Origin: DASZTV01 sp035548125
GTDB taxonomy: Bacteria > Actinomycetota > Actinomycetes > JAFAQI01
NCBI GenBank assembly: GCA_035548125.1
Contig: DASZTV010000024.1
Location: 5,172 to 69,171 of the forward strand
Direction: 5' to 3'
Length of the DNA stretch: 64,000 bases
Part shown: positions 42,964-51,787 of the stretch, in pieces
Layout: each line of letters begins with the position of its first letter
Numbering within the stretch: position 1 is the stretch's first letter
Notes under the pieces: generated by a model
Seen by the model: only the letters and a program-made list of their open reading frames with translations
Databases searched by the model: none
Told to the model about the DNA's origin: nothing
Program-made: the position numbers and the translations under genes

Positions 42964-43905
42964 GTGGCGTGGCGTACCTGGCGGCAGGCGATGGCCGACG
43001 CTCTGTACGGCGACGGCGGGTTCTACGTCGGTACCGACGTCCCCGCCCGGCACTTTCGGACTGCTGCGCATACCGGCCAGGTGTGGGCGACCGCGATGGC
43101 GGAGCTCGGCCGACGAGTCGACTCGGCACTCGGCGAGCCGGACGCCTTCACGTTCGTCGACGTCGGTGCCGGCGGCGGCGAGCTGCTCACCCGGCTCGCC
43201 GAGCTTGCACCGCCGAGGTGGTCGCTCCTGGGCATCGATGTCGCACGGCGACCGCCGGCGCTACCCGCGCGAGTCGGCTGGCAACGCCAGTTCCCGGACG
43301 AGGTCCACGGCGTCGTGCTCGCTGTCGAGTTGTTGGACGTCGTTCCCCTGGACTCGGTCGAGCTCACGGCCGACGGGATGCGGGTGGTCGAGGTCGACGA
43401 TGAAGGGCTCGAGCGGATCGGAGCAAAGGCGGAACCGGCCGACCGCGACTGGATCGCTCGCTGGTGGCCGTTGCGCGCGCTCGGTGAGCGGGCCGAGGTC
43501 GGGCACCCGCGCGAGGCGATGTGGCGGGAGATCACCGATCGGATCTCGTCAGGCCTGGCACTTGCGGTCGACTACGCCGCGAACCCGGCCGAGCATCTTG
43601 CGGGCACGCTGACCGGCTACCGGAACGGCCACCCCCGTACGCCGGTGCCGGACGGCTCGATGGACCTCACCTCGCATGTGCTGTTCGAGTCACTCCTGTC
43701 CGCGGGCGACACGCTGCTCGCGCAGCGAGAGGCGCTGCGCCGGCTCGGTGTCGTCGCGACGCCGCCCGACTATCGCAACGATCCGGAGGTCTATCTCACC
43801 GAGCTCACCAGGGCCTCCGAAGCGGCGGAACTGATGAATCCCTACACGTTCGGCGGCTTCACCTGGCTGCTCCATCCGGTCGGCATCCCGCAGCTATTCC
43901 GTTAG
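42964..43905 (+). CDS. MidA-like (DUF185) SAM-dependent methyltransferase
   Basis: A 313-residue protein starting with GTG. FYVGTDVPARHFRTAAHTGQ is the N-terminal family signature, FVDVGAGGGELLTRLAEL the SAM motif I, and VLAVELLDVVPLDSV the following strand (in MidA, ANELLDALPV). The C-terminal PDYRNDPEVYLTELTRASEA is family typical. Eukaryotic NDUFAF7/MidA dimethylates an arginine of complex I subunit NDUFS2 (the NuoD homologue); a NuoD paralogue lies 4 kb away, though no functional link is shown. Confidence 0.85.
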   Translation: MAWRTWRQAMADALYGDGGFYVGTDVPARHFRTAAHTGQVWATAMAELGRRVDSALGEPDAFTFVDVGAGGGELLTRLAELAPPRWSLLGIDVARRPPALPARVGWQRQFPDEVHGVVLAVELLDVVPLDSVELTADGMRVVEVDDEGLERIGAKAEPADRDWIARWWPLRALGERAEVGHPREAMWREITDRISSGLALAVDYAANPAEHLAGTLTGYRNGHPRTPVPDGSMDLTSHVLFESLLSAGDTLLAQREALRRLGVVATPPDYRNDPEVYLTELTRASEAAELMNPYTFGGFTWLLHPVGIPQLFR

Positions 43906-44256
43906 CGGCCAGCCGTTCGCGAGACGGAACTCGCGGTTGAGGAACTTCGGCACGCACATCGTCCACGCGTCGAGAACCAGCTCGCGCATCTCCTCGACGT
44001 CGATCGCCGCGAGGCGGACGACGACCCAGTTGAAGCGCAGATCCGACTCGCGCGGCATCAGGAACTTGTCGGGCTCGCCCGCGACCAGCGCCGCCCGCTC
44101 CGCCTTCGGGAAGCCGAAGCCCATCACCTGCTCGTCCCGGGAAACACCTGCGTACACGATCTGCTTGATGCGATACCGCGCGCTGCCGCGGACGTACCCC
44201 AACTCGGTTCGCGGCAGGGTCACCGCGAAGTCCCGAACGTCGAGTGCGCTGACCAC
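43894..44256 (-). CDS. MmcQ/YjbR family protein
   Basis: A 120-residue alpha/beta protein with GTG start (MVSALDVRDFAVTLPRTELG). The family pattern is visible: KQIVYAGVSRDEQVMGFGF, KAERAALVAGEPDKFLMP and NWVVVRLAAIDVEEMRELVL. The fold resembles DNA-binding proteins, but no biochemical function is known. Its 3' end overlaps the 3' end of the methyltransferase gene by 12 bases (convergent). Confidence 0.82.
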   Translation of the reverse strand: MVSALDVRDFAVTLPRTELGYVRGSARYRIKQIVYAGVSRDEQVMGFGFPKAERAALVAGEPDKFLMPRESDLRFNWVVVRLAAIDVEEMRELVLDAWTMCVPKFLNREFRLANGWPLTE

Positions 44257-44264
44257 TCCGCGAC

Positions 44265-44915
44265 CTACCGCGCGAGGCCGGTTCGAAACGCCCAGGCGAC
44301 GGCGGCTGCGCGGTCGTTCACGTCGAGCTTTGCGAAGACGTTGTTGACGTGCGTCTTCACCGTCGCCTCGGTGACGAAGAGGCGGCCGGCGATCTCACGG
44401 TTGGACAGGCCTTCGGCCATCAGTGCGACGACCTCGGTCTCACGCTCGGTCAGCGCGCCACCGGGAGGCACCGGCCCGGGCGCGCTCGCGGCCGGACCCG
44501 AGGTCACCAGCTCGACGAGCCGCTCCTGCACAGTCGGGTCGAGACGGGTGCGGCCGGCGGCAGCGTCCCGAATGGCCCGCTCGATCTCCTCCGACGTCGC
44601 ATCCTTCGTGAGATAGCCACGCGCTCCCGCCCGGAGCGCGGCCATCACCGACTCGTCGTCGGCGTAGGTCGTGAGCACCACGACCTCGATGTCCGGGAGT
44701 TGCCTCCGCAGCCGCTTGGTCGCCTCGACGCCGTCGACTCTTGGCATCCGCAGGTCGAGCAGCGCCACATCCGGACGTTCGGCGAGCGCGATCGCGACCG
44801 CCGTCTCCCCGTCCTCCGCGGCGCCGACGACCTCGACGCCCTCCATCAGGCCGAGCATCAGCGTCAGACCTTCCCGCACCAGCGTCTGGTCGTCGGCGAG
44901 CAGTACCCGGATCAC
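44265..44915 (-). CDS. NarL/LuxR-family response regulator
   Basis: A 216-residue regulator: receiver domain with DDQTLVRE, phospho-Asp54 (VALLDLRMPRVDG), Thr in VVVLTTYAD and Lys in YLTKDAT, then a LuxR helix-turn-helix (LTERETEVVALMAEGLSNRE then IAGRLFVTEATVKTHVNNVF). The start overlaps the kinase stop. The likely target is the divergent ABC exporter upstream of the kinase gene. Confidence 0.94.
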   Translation of the reverse strand: MIRVLLADDQTLVREGLTLMLGLMEGVEVVGAAEDGETAVAIALAERPDVALLDLRMPRVDGVEATKRLRRQLPDIEVVVLTTYADDESVMAALRAGARGYLTKDATSEEIERAIRDAAAGRTRLDPTVQERLVELVTSGPAASAPGPVPPGGALTERETEVVALMAEGLSNREIAGRLFVTEATVKTHVNNVFAKLDVNDRAAAVAWAFRTGLAR

Positions 44916-46096
44916 GTGTCGACGGTAGTGATCGGAAGCCGCAGCTCGACGCGATAGCCGGCGACGCCCGGTCCTGCGGTGAGCCGCCCTCCGGCAAGCT
45001 CTGCGCGCTCTCGCATCCCGCGCAGCCCGTTACCGCCATCGGACGCGGGGCCGGCACTCCCTCTTCCGTCGTCGTCGACCCGCAGCACGACCTCCGCGTC
45101 GAGCCACTCCACAGTGACCGTGACCGTCCTCGCCGCGGCGTGCTTGGCGACGTTCGTCAGGGCTTCCTGTGCCGCCCGGAACAACGCGACGCGCGCCTCA
45201 GGTCCAAGCGGTCGAGGCGTCCCGGTCTCGACGAAGCTTGCCGCAACCCCGCTGTCGCGCCCGAAGTCGTCGACCAGCTGCGGGAGGCGGGTCGGGCCCG
45301 GCAGCGCGTCGTCCCGCAGCGTGCCCACGGCGCTGCGCGCCTCCTCCAGCCCGGTGCGCGCCAGGGAGACCGCCCGGTCGATCCGCTCCATGACCTCGCT
45401 TTCGACATTGCGCGACAGCGCCAACATGCGCGTCGACTCCAGGTGCAGCGACAGGCTCGACAGGGTGTGCGCGAGGACGTCATGCAGTTCGCGAGCCAAC
45501 CGTGCTCGCTCGGCGGCGAGCGCGTTGCGCTGCTCCGCCTCGCGGCTGTCCCTCAGCTCGTGGGACAGCTCGCGGTTCCGATAGTTCTCCCGGAGGACGC
45601 GGCGTCGGTATGCCATCGCCGCACCGAGCCCGACGGCACCCGCGGCCTGGCCGAGCCCGCCGATCGGGTCGTGCCGGCCGACGTAGGCCGTGGCGAGTCC
45701 CACCGCGACCACTCCGAGTCCGGCCGGGACCAGTCCCCAGGGGAGGCCGTACCAGTACATCGAGACGAAGACGGCGGAATAGCCGGCGATGAACACCTGG
45801 CCGTGACCGGTGAAGACGTGCAACCCGGCGCCGGCCGCGATCACCAGGATCATCGCGATGTGATCGACCAGGTCGCCCTGCCGGCGGTGAGTGAACGTGA
45901 CGGCACCGCCGACCGCCACCACGAGCAGGCCCAGCGTCCCGAGCAGGGTGCGGGTGTCGAGACCGTCGAGCCCGGTCAGCGTCTGGACCAGCAGGACGAT
46001 CGACAGCGTGTTGCGCAAGACGATGCGCGCCCGATGCGGCCAGTGCTCGGTGAGCAGCGGGTCGATCCCGCGCGGTTGGCAGGCTGAGTTCTGCAT
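44912..46096 (-). CDS. NarL-type sensor histidine kinase
   Basis: With ATG 46096 the protein has 394 residues. The N-terminus has several membrane segments (ARIVLRNTLSIVLLVQTLTG onward to about residue 150), then HisKA_3 with the phospho-accepting His in RARLARELHDVLAHTLSSLS, and HATPase_c with EALTNVAKHA, DDGRG and GLRGMRERAE. A large extracytoplasmic sensor domain is absent, so sensing is likely through the membrane or transported compound. It pairs with the response regulator by a 4-base overlap. Confidence 0.92.
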   Translation of the reverse strand: MQNSACQPRGIDPLLTEHWPHRARIVLRNTLSIVLLVQTLTGLDGLDTRTLLGTLGLLVVAVGGAVTFTHRRQGDLVDHIAMILVIAAGAGLHVFTGHGQVFIAGYSAVFVSMYWYGLPWGLVPAGLGVVAVGLATAYVGRHDPIGGLGQAAGAVGLGAAMAYRRRVLRENYRNRELSHELRDSREAEQRNALAAERARLARELHDVLAHTLSSLSLHLESTRMLALSRNVESEVMERIDRAVSLARTGLEEARSAVGTLRDDALPGPTRLPQLVDDFGRDSGVAASFVETGTPRPLGPEARVALFRAAQEALTNVAKHAAARTVTVTVEWLDAEVVLRVDDDGRGSAGPASDGGNGLRGMRERAELAGGRLTAGPGVAGYRVELRLPITTVDT

Positions 46097-46195
46097 GGCC
46101 CCGACCGTAGGTCTGGCGACGCCCGCTGCGCATCGACTCCAAGGTGGACAACGATCTCCACCCGGTCTCCAACCATCACCCGAAGAAACCGTTAG

Positions 46196-46213
46196 TGACG
46201 GCAAGTAGCGTCA
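46196..46213. promoter_or_regulatory. Candidate operator in front of the ABC exporter operon
   Basis: TGACG-GCAAGTAG-CGTCA is an inverted repeat with 5-base perfect arms, flanked by the direct repeat CCGTTAG (46189-46195 and 46217-46223). It lies 39 bases before the exporter start, in the gap between kinase and exporter, where the NarL-type regulator would be expected to bind. Confidence 0.45.
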
Positions 46214-46252
46214 GGTCCGTTAGCCCAGACGACCACGAAAGGCAGCTTGTTG

Positions 46253-47242
46253 ATGGCAGCGATCGTGGTGGAGGACCTCCGCAAGAGCTACGGCAACACC
46301 CATGCCGTGCAGGGGGTCAGCTTCACCGTTGACGAAGGGCAATGCGTGGCCCTGCTCGGCCCGAACGGCGCCGGAAAGACCACCACGCTCGAGGTGCTCG
46401 AGGGCTACCTGCGGCGCGACAGCGGCACGGTCGAGGTGCTCGGCACCGACCCCCAGCACGCAACCCGGGCGTGGCGCGAGCAGGTCGGGATCGTCCTGCA
46501 GGGAACCGCGGTGGATCCCTACCTCACGGTGCACGAGACGTTGTCCCGCACCGCGGGCTTCTACGCCAACCCGCGCGACGTCGACGAGGTGATCGGCCTG
46601 GTCGGCCTCGAGGAGAAGACGCACTCCCGGATCAACAAGCTGTCCGGCGGGCAGCAACGGCGTCTTGATGTCGCGTACGGGATCGTCGGCAACCCCAAGC
46701 TGCTGTTCCTCGACGAACCGACGACCGGCTTCGACCCGTCTGCCCGTCGCGGTGCGTGGGACCTGGTCAACGACCTGCGCGGTCTTGGGACGACCATCGT
46801 CCTGACGACGCACTACATGGACGAGGCGCAGGCTCTGGCAGACAACATCGTGGTGATCGGCTCCGGTCAGATCGTCGCCACCGGTACGCCGGACTCGCTC
46901 GGCGGGCGGGACACCGCCGCACTACAGATCAGGTTCCGGCTGCCGGGGGGCGTTGACCCCGCCACGCTCCCCGTCCCCGTCACCGTCGACCATCACGGCT
47001 TCTGCCAGCTCACCACCAACGACGACATCAAGGACCTCAACACGCTCACGTCCTGGTCGTTGAAGCAACGCGTACCCCTCGAAGGGCTGGTCGCCACGCG
47101 ACCGAGCCTCGAAGACATCTACCTCTCACTCGTCGGTCGCGACCTGCTCGACGAGGAGGCGCTCCCAGACCCCGCCGGTAGCCCGAGCGGCGCGGCCGCA
47201 TCAGGTCCCTCGAACGGGCGGAAGGTAGGGCAGCGCGCATGA
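46253..47242 (+). CDS. ABC-2 exporter ATPase (DrrA type)
   Basis: A 329-residue ATP-binding subunit. Walker A GPNGAGKTT at 36-44, signature LSGGQQRRLDVA, Walker B LLFLDEPTTGFDP and H-loop TTHYMDEAQ. The C-terminal DUF4162-like domain (VTVDHHGFCQLTTNDDIKDL) is usual in daunorubicin/bacitracin-type exporters. ATG 46253 is preferred to a TTG two codons upstream. It overlaps the permease gene (ATGA). The substrate is unknown; drug or lipid export is typical. Confidence 0.92.
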   Translation: MAAIVVEDLRKSYGNTHAVQGVSFTVDEGQCVALLGPNGAGKTTTLEVLEGYLRRDSGTVEVLGTDPQHATRAWREQVGIVLQGTAVDPYLTVHETLSRTAGFYANPRDVDEVIGLVGLEEKTHSRINKLSGGQQRRLDVAYGIVGNPKLLFLDEPTTGFDPSARRGAWDLVNDLRGLGTTIVLTTHYMDEAQALADNIVVIGSGQIVATGTPDSLGGRDTAALQIRFRLPGGVDPATLPVPVTVDHHGFCQLTTNDDIKDLNTLTSWSLKQRVPLEGLVATRPSLEDIYLSLVGRDLLDEEALPDPAGSPSGAAASGPSNGRKVGQRA

Positions 47243-48015
47243 CGGACCTCGCACTCGTCGGTACCCAGATCCGGTACGAGCAGAAGAGCTACTGGCGCAA
47301 CCCGCTGGCGGCGGGCTTCACCTTCCTGTTCCCGCTGGTGCTGTTCTTCATCCTGGTGGGGGTCACCAAGGGGTCGACGGACGCCAAGGAGCTCGGCAAG
47401 GGCGTGCACCTCGCGCAGTACCTGACGCCGAGCGTTCTCAGCTACGCGGTGATGAGCGCGTGCTTCATGTCCGTCTCGATGACGCTGGTGCGGCAGCGCG
47501 AGATGGGCGTCCTGAAGCGCCTCCGCGGGACGCCGGTACCTTCTTGGGCGGTCATCGGCGGCGTGATCGGCAATGCGGTCATCGTGTCGACCGCGCTGTC
47601 GGTCGTCAGCATCGTGTTCGCGGTGGTCGCCTACGGGGTGTCGTTCCCGGCCAAGGACGTACTGCCGACGATCGTGACGATCGCGCTTGCCTCGGTGACG
47701 TTCTGCGCCCTGGGGGTCGCGGTCACGTCGCTGATCCCCAACGTCGACTCCGGGCCGGCCATCGTCAACGTGCCGTACTTCCTGCTGGTGTTCATCTCGG
47801 GCACCTACTTCCCGATCAGCGGGACCATGGCCCACATCGCCGCATGGCTTCCGCTTCGGCCGTTCATCGTGGCGCTCTACTACCACGGTGCGTTCTCGCC
47901 GCTGAACTCCGGAAGCGCGTGGGCCTGGCACCAGCTCGGCAGCCTGCTGCTCTGGGGTATCGGCTCGACGGTGTTCGCGGTGCGTCACTTCCAGTGGACG
48001 CCCCGAAGGGGGTAG
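47239..48015 (+). CDS. ABC-2 type permease
   Basis: A 258-residue integral membrane protein with about six membrane segments (for example PLAAGFTFLFPLVLFFILVG, FVVIG-like LSVVSIVFAVVAYGV, and VPYFLLVFISGTYFPISG). The segment MTLVRQREMGVLKRLRGTPV is the conserved cytoplasmic loop of ABC-2 permeases that contacts the ATPase. It forms the exporter with the preceding gene. It ends 25 bases before the NuoD-like gene. Confidence 0.9.
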   Translation: MTDLALVGTQIRYEQKSYWRNPLAAGFTFLFPLVLFFILVGVTKGSTDAKELGKGVHLAQYLTPSVLSYAVMSACFMSVSMTLVRQREMGVLKRLRGTPVPSWAVIGGVIGNAVIVSTALSVVSIVFAVVAYGVSFPAKDVLPTIVTIALASVTFCALGVAVTSLIPNVDSGPAIVNVPYFLLVFISGTYFPISGTMAHIAAWLPLRPFIVALYYHGAFSPLNSGSAWAWHQLGSLLLWGIGSTVFAVRHFQWTPRRG

Positions 48016-48040
48016 CCGCCCTCACGACTACCGTTGCCGC

Positions 48041-49189
48041 GTGGCAGAGCGGCTCACCGTGTCGACCGGCCCGCTCGAGACGGCGGACGTGGTCCTCACG
48101 CTGCCGCCGCACCATCCGGCTGCGCACGGTGTCCTGCGCCTGGCGCTCACGGTCGACGACGACCGGGTCGTCACCGCCGACCCGGTCGTCGGCTACATGC
48201 ACCGTGGGGCGGAGAAACTGTTCGAGGCGCGAGACTTCCGCCAGATCCTGGTGCTGGCCAACCGGCACGACTGGCTGTCCGCGTTCGGCAGCGAGCTAGG
48301 GCTGGTGCTCGCCGTGGAGCGCATGCTCGGCATCGAGGCACCGGAGCGAGCCGTCTGGCTCCGCACCCTGCTCGCAGAGCTGAACCGCGTGCTGAGCCAT
48401 TTGATGTTCCTCGCCGGGGCAACGCGCAGCTTCGAGCCCGGTGCCCCCGCGGCGACGGCACTGACCGCCCGGGAGGTCGTGCAGGAGCTGATGGAGGAGG
48501 TCAGCGGCGGGCGGATCCACTTCATGTTCAACCAGGTCGGCGGGCTCAAGGAAGACCTCCCGGATGGCTGGTTGTCCCGGGCGCGCAACGGCATCGCGAC
48601 GGTCCGGGCAGCCGCTGACGGCGCGCTCACGGACCTGGTGAGAACGGATGAGAGCTTCCGGGCGGCGCACCGCGGAGTCGCGGTTCTCACCGCCATGGAC
48701 GCCGCCGGCTACGGCGTGTCCGGTCCGATCGCGCGCGCCGGCGGACTCGACCTGGACCTGCGACGCGACGATCCGTACCTCGCCTACGCCGAGCTTCCGC
48801 CGGACGTGTTTCGCGTCGTCACGCGCGAGGCGGGCGACGCGTTGGCTCGGTACGAGTGCCTGCTCGAGCAGATCGAGGTGTCGCTCGCGATCGCCGGCCA
48901 CTGCGTCGGCGTGCTCGAGGACCTGCCGAGCGGGCCGGTCAACGTCCGGCTACCCAACGTCGTCCGCACGCCGGAGGGCGAGACGTACGCCGCGACGGAG
49001 AACCCGCTCGGGATCAACGGCTACTACCTGGTCTCACGAGGCGAGCGTGCGCCATGGCGGCTGAAGCTGCGAACCGCCTCGTTCAACAACGTGCAGGCGT
49101 TGGCGGTCGCCCTGCCCGGCACTCACGTGCGGGACCTGACGACCGCCATGGCCAGTTTCTTCTACGTCATAGGCGACGTCGACAAGTAG
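48041..49189 (+). CDS. Orphan NuoD-like (49-kDa) complex I subunit paralogue
   Basis: A 382-residue protein of the NuoD/hydrogenase large-subunit superfamily. LPPHHPAAHGVLRLAL carries the quinone-site His, GYMHRGAEKLFEARDFRQIL parallels GYLHTGIEK, and ATENPLGINGYYLVSRGERA plus C-terminal FYVIGDVDK match the family ends. It lacks the four hydrogenase Ni-binding cysteines. It is shorter than canonical NuoD (about 400-440), and no other nuo gene is nearby. GTG start. It may be an accessory or alternative subunit; isolated copies occur in some actinobacteria. Confidence 0.82.
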   Translation: MAERLTVSTGPLETADVVLTLPPHHPAAHGVLRLALTVDDDRVVTADPVVGYMHRGAEKLFEARDFRQILVLANRHDWLSAFGSELGLVLAVERMLGIEAPERAVWLRTLLAELNRVLSHLMFLAGATRSFEPGAPAATALTAREVVQELMEEVSGGRIHFMFNQVGGLKEDLPDGWLSRARNGIATVRAAADGALTDLVRTDESFRAAHRGVAVLTAMDAAGYGVSGPIARAGGLDLDLRRDDPYLAYAELPPDVFRVVTREAGDALARYECLLEQIEVSLAIAGHCVGVLEDLPSGPVNVRLPNVVRTPEGETYAATENPLGINGYYLVSRGERAPWRLKLRTASFNNVQALAVALPGTHVRDLTTAMASFFYVIGDVDK

Positions 49190-49223
49190 CTGCCACCGAG
49201 AACGCCGCCAGCGTGCGTCTGAG

Positions 49224-50213
49224 TTAGCTCAGCTCCTGGGAGACGAACTGTTCGGCGACCTGTTCCGGCGTGCCCTTGTCGACGACGACCGCCGCGTTGA
49301 GCTTCTGCAGCGTCTCCTGGTCGAGCTTCGCGGACACCGCGTTGAGCGCGCTCGCAGCGGCCCCTGTCGCGAGCGACTTGGCGACGAGCGGCACGACGTT
49401 GTCGGACGCCTGCAAGTTCTTGTCGTCGGTGAGCACGGTCAGGCCAAGGCTCGTCAGGTCGCCGTCGGAGGAGAACACCAGCCCGACGTCCGCCTTGCCG
49501 CTGGTCAGCGCCTTACGGGTGAGCGGGCCGTCGGCGTCGGTCTGCCGGAACTTGCCGATCGTCATCCCGTAGGTCTGCTTCAGGCCCGGCTCACAGAACG
49601 GCCGGGTCGGGCACTCCGGCGGACCGGCGAGCGTCAGCGGGTGGGTCTTCGAGTAGGCCGCCAGCTCGGACAGCGTGGTGATGTTGTTGGCCTGCGCGAG
49701 CGATGTCTTGATCGCGAACGCGTTGCGGTCGGTCGCGTCGGCCGGGTTGAGCACTGTGAGCGACGCAGGCAGCTCTCCCTTGAGATTCGCGATCGTCGTG
49801 TCGATGTCGCCGGAGGCCTTGCTCGGCGCGTCGGACCCGTTGGCCGCGAAGTTGATGAAGTCGGTCAAGGTCGCGGCGTACTCCGGAACGGCCTGGATCT
49901 TGCCCTTCTTCACGAGCGGGTAGTAGGCCTCACGGCTGGCGAAGCTGCGCGTCGAGGCGTCATAGCCGCACGCCTTGAGAACGTCGACGTAGATGTGCGC
50001 GAGCGTCTCGTTCTCGGCGAACTGCGCGGAGCCGACGAGCACCTTGCCGCTGCCCTGCTGACCACCGCAGTACGACGGCAGGCTGGACGCGGTGCTCGAG
50101 CCCGTGCCCGGGCTGCCACCACTGCTCGATGAGCCGCACGCGGCGGCGGAGAATGCGATCACGACGCCGGCCGCGGCCAGCGCAATCGCGGGGGTACGAC
50201 GACGGAGAAGCAT
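49224..50213 (-). CDS. Glycine betaine/choline-type substrate-binding lipoprotein
   Basis: A 329-residue OpuAC/ProX-type binding lipoprotein (type-II PBP fold) with a lipobox (FSAAACGSSS; Cys about residue 26) and a Gly/Ser-rich linker. Family features are GSAQFAENETLAHIYVDVLKA, SFASREAYYPLVKKGKIQAV, PEYAATLTDFINF and the C-terminal QETLQKLNAAVVVDKGTPEQ. ATG 50213 is used; the same frame is open far upstream. It serves the two permease genes upstream on the same strand and the divergent ATPase. Confidence 0.9.
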   Translation of the reverse strand: MLLRRRTPAIALAAAGVVIAFSAAACGSSSSGGSPGTGSSTASSLPSYCGGQQGSGKVLVGSAQFAENETLAHIYVDVLKACGYDASTRSFASREAYYPLVKKGKIQAVPEYAATLTDFINFAANGSDAPSKASGDIDTTIANLKGELPASLTVLNPADATDRNAFAIKTSLAQANNITTLSELAAYSKTHPLTLAGPPECPTRPFCEPGLKQTYGMTIGKFRQTDADGPLTRKALTSGKADVGLVFSSDGDLTSLGLTVLTDDKNLQASDNVVPLVAKSLATGAAASALNAVSAKLDQETLQKLNAAVVVDKGTPEQVAEQFVSQELS

Positions 50214-50362
50214 CCGAACCTGCCTTCTGTGTCCCGCGACGGCCCGCTGCCCTCGCGCGTGTCCGGCGGGCCCGGAGCCCGCGTCTTTCCACTCTTGCAC
50301 GCGTCGCCGACAGGTTCCACCCCGCCAGATCACGGATTGGTCACCATCGCGGGGGCGCTCGT

Positions 50363-51058
50363 TCACCCGATGGCGGCTGCGGCTCCGTAACGCCGGCGCA
50401 CGACCCGCTGAGCGCGTTGCATCACGGTGTCCAGCGCGATGGCGGTGACGGCGATCACGACAACCCCGCCGTACACCTCCCCGTAGTACTGGGTGGCATA
50501 GCCGACGGTGATCAGCTGACCGAGCCCCCCACTCCCGATGATCGCCGCGATCGTCGCCGTGGCCCAGATCTGCACGGTCGCGAGCCGCAGACCGGTCGCG
50601 ATCAAGGGAATCGCGAGCGGCAGCTCGACCCTCAGCAGGACCTGCAAGCGCGTCATGCCCATGCCGGTCGCCGCCCGCGTGGTCTCGGTGTCGACGCCGG
50701 TGATACCGGTGTAGGTGTTGGTGAGGATCGGTGGCAACGCGAAGATGACCAGAGCGATCACGGCCGGCTTGGTCCCGATGCCGATCGGACCCACGGCGAG
50801 CAGCAGCAAGACGCCGACGATCGGTATCGATCGAGCCGCGTTGGCGACGCTGGTCACCACGAGTCCCCCACCGCGCCAGCGCGTCAGCGCCGCAGCGAGC
50901 GGGATGCCGATGGCACAGGTGATGGCAAGCGACAGCGCCGAGATCCAGATGTGCTGAACCAGCAGATGCAGCACACCCGCCGCACCGTTCGCTCCGAGCC
51001 AGCTGCCCTTGGTGGTGAACCAGGTCGTGAACTGATGCCACGTGGATCCGCTGTTCAT
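50363..51058 (-). CDS. OpuC-type ABC permease (second)
   Basis: A 231-residue BPD-type permease with five to six membrane segments and the EAA-like loop RAATGMGMTRLQVLLRVELPLAIPLIATG. ATG 51058 (MNSGSTWHQFTTWF) follows GAGGCAGGC and is 40 bases after the first permease. Upstream extension in frame is high in Arg and Cys and unlikely to be translated. The C-terminus is basic (RRRYGAAAAIG). Confidence 0.9.
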   Translation of the reverse strand: MNSGSTWHQFTTWFTTKGSWLGANGAAGVLHLLVQHIWISALSLAITCAIGIPLAAALTRWRGGGLVVTSVANAARSIPIVGVLLLLAVGPIGIGTKPAVIALVIFALPPILTNTYTGITGVDTETTRAATGMGMTRLQVLLRVELPLAIPLIATGLRLATVQIWATATIAAIIGSGGLGQLITVGYATQYYGEVYGGVVVIAVTAIALDTVMQRAQRVVRRRYGAAAAIG

Positions 51059-51098
51059 GCCTGCCTCACCCGGCAGCGGTGACGACCATCGCGCCCAC

Positions 51099-51785
51099 TC
51101 ATGCCGCGGCCGCCCTTCGCCAGGGCGTGAGCATGCGCTGCGCGAGCAGAAGCAGCGCATCGGCGACGAGGGCGAGCAGGACGGTCAACACGATGTACGT
51201 CGTGAGCTCGGTGTGCGACCGCGAGGAGAACGCGTCGAAGATCTTCGACCCGTAGCCGCCCTGCCCCACGTACCCGCCGATGACCACGAGTTCGATCGTC
51301 GACACCACCGCAAGCCGCAGCCCGGCCATGACGGCCGGCAGGGCGATCGGCAACCGGACCTTCACGAAGACCCGGGCATTGGACATCCCCATGCCGCGTG
51401 CCGCGTCGACCGCCTCTGCGTCCACCTCGTCCAGCCCGGTCAGGATGTTGCGTACCAGGATCACCAGGGAGTACGACGCGAGCGGAATCACCACGGTCAA
51501 CGGGCTCAGCTCGAAGAACCTGATCATCGCCACCACGAAGGCGAGCGACGGGATCGCGTAGATCGCGGTACTGAGATTCAGTACCGCGCTGCGGAGCCAC
51601 GGGCGCTGCCGCGCCAACGCCGCAAGCGGGATCGCAACCAGCAGACCGAGCGCCACCGACTCGAGGGTCAAGGTGACATGCGTCCGGGTTGCCGACAGGA
51701 TGGCGTCACTGTTGGCTGTGATGTAGTGCCAGCTCAGCCAGGGGTCAGCCTGTCTGTGAAACGTGAAGTCGCCAGGAAGGCGCAT
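51099..51785 (-). CDS. OpuC-type ABC permease (first)
   Basis: A 228-residue permease whose N-terminus DPWLSWHYITANSDAILSAT precedes the first membrane segment (LTLESVALGLLVAIPLAALA). The ABC loop is DAARGMGMSNARVFVKVRLP. The ATG at 51785 stands only 2 bases from the divergent ATPase start, and its Shine-Dalgarno sequence is weak, so the true start could be further downstream. Confidence 0.88.
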   Translation of the reverse strand: MRLPGDFTFHRQADPWLSWHYITANSDAILSATRTHVTLTLESVALGLLVAIPLAALARQRPWLRSAVLNLSTAIYAIPSLAFVVAMIRFFELSPLTVVIPLASYSLVILVRNILTGLDEVDAEAVDAARGMGMSNARVFVKVRLPIALPAVMAGLRLAVVSTIELVVIGGYVGQGGYGSKIFDAFSSRSHTELTTYIVLTVLLALVADALLLLAQRMLTPWRRAAAA

Positions 51786-51787
51786 CC

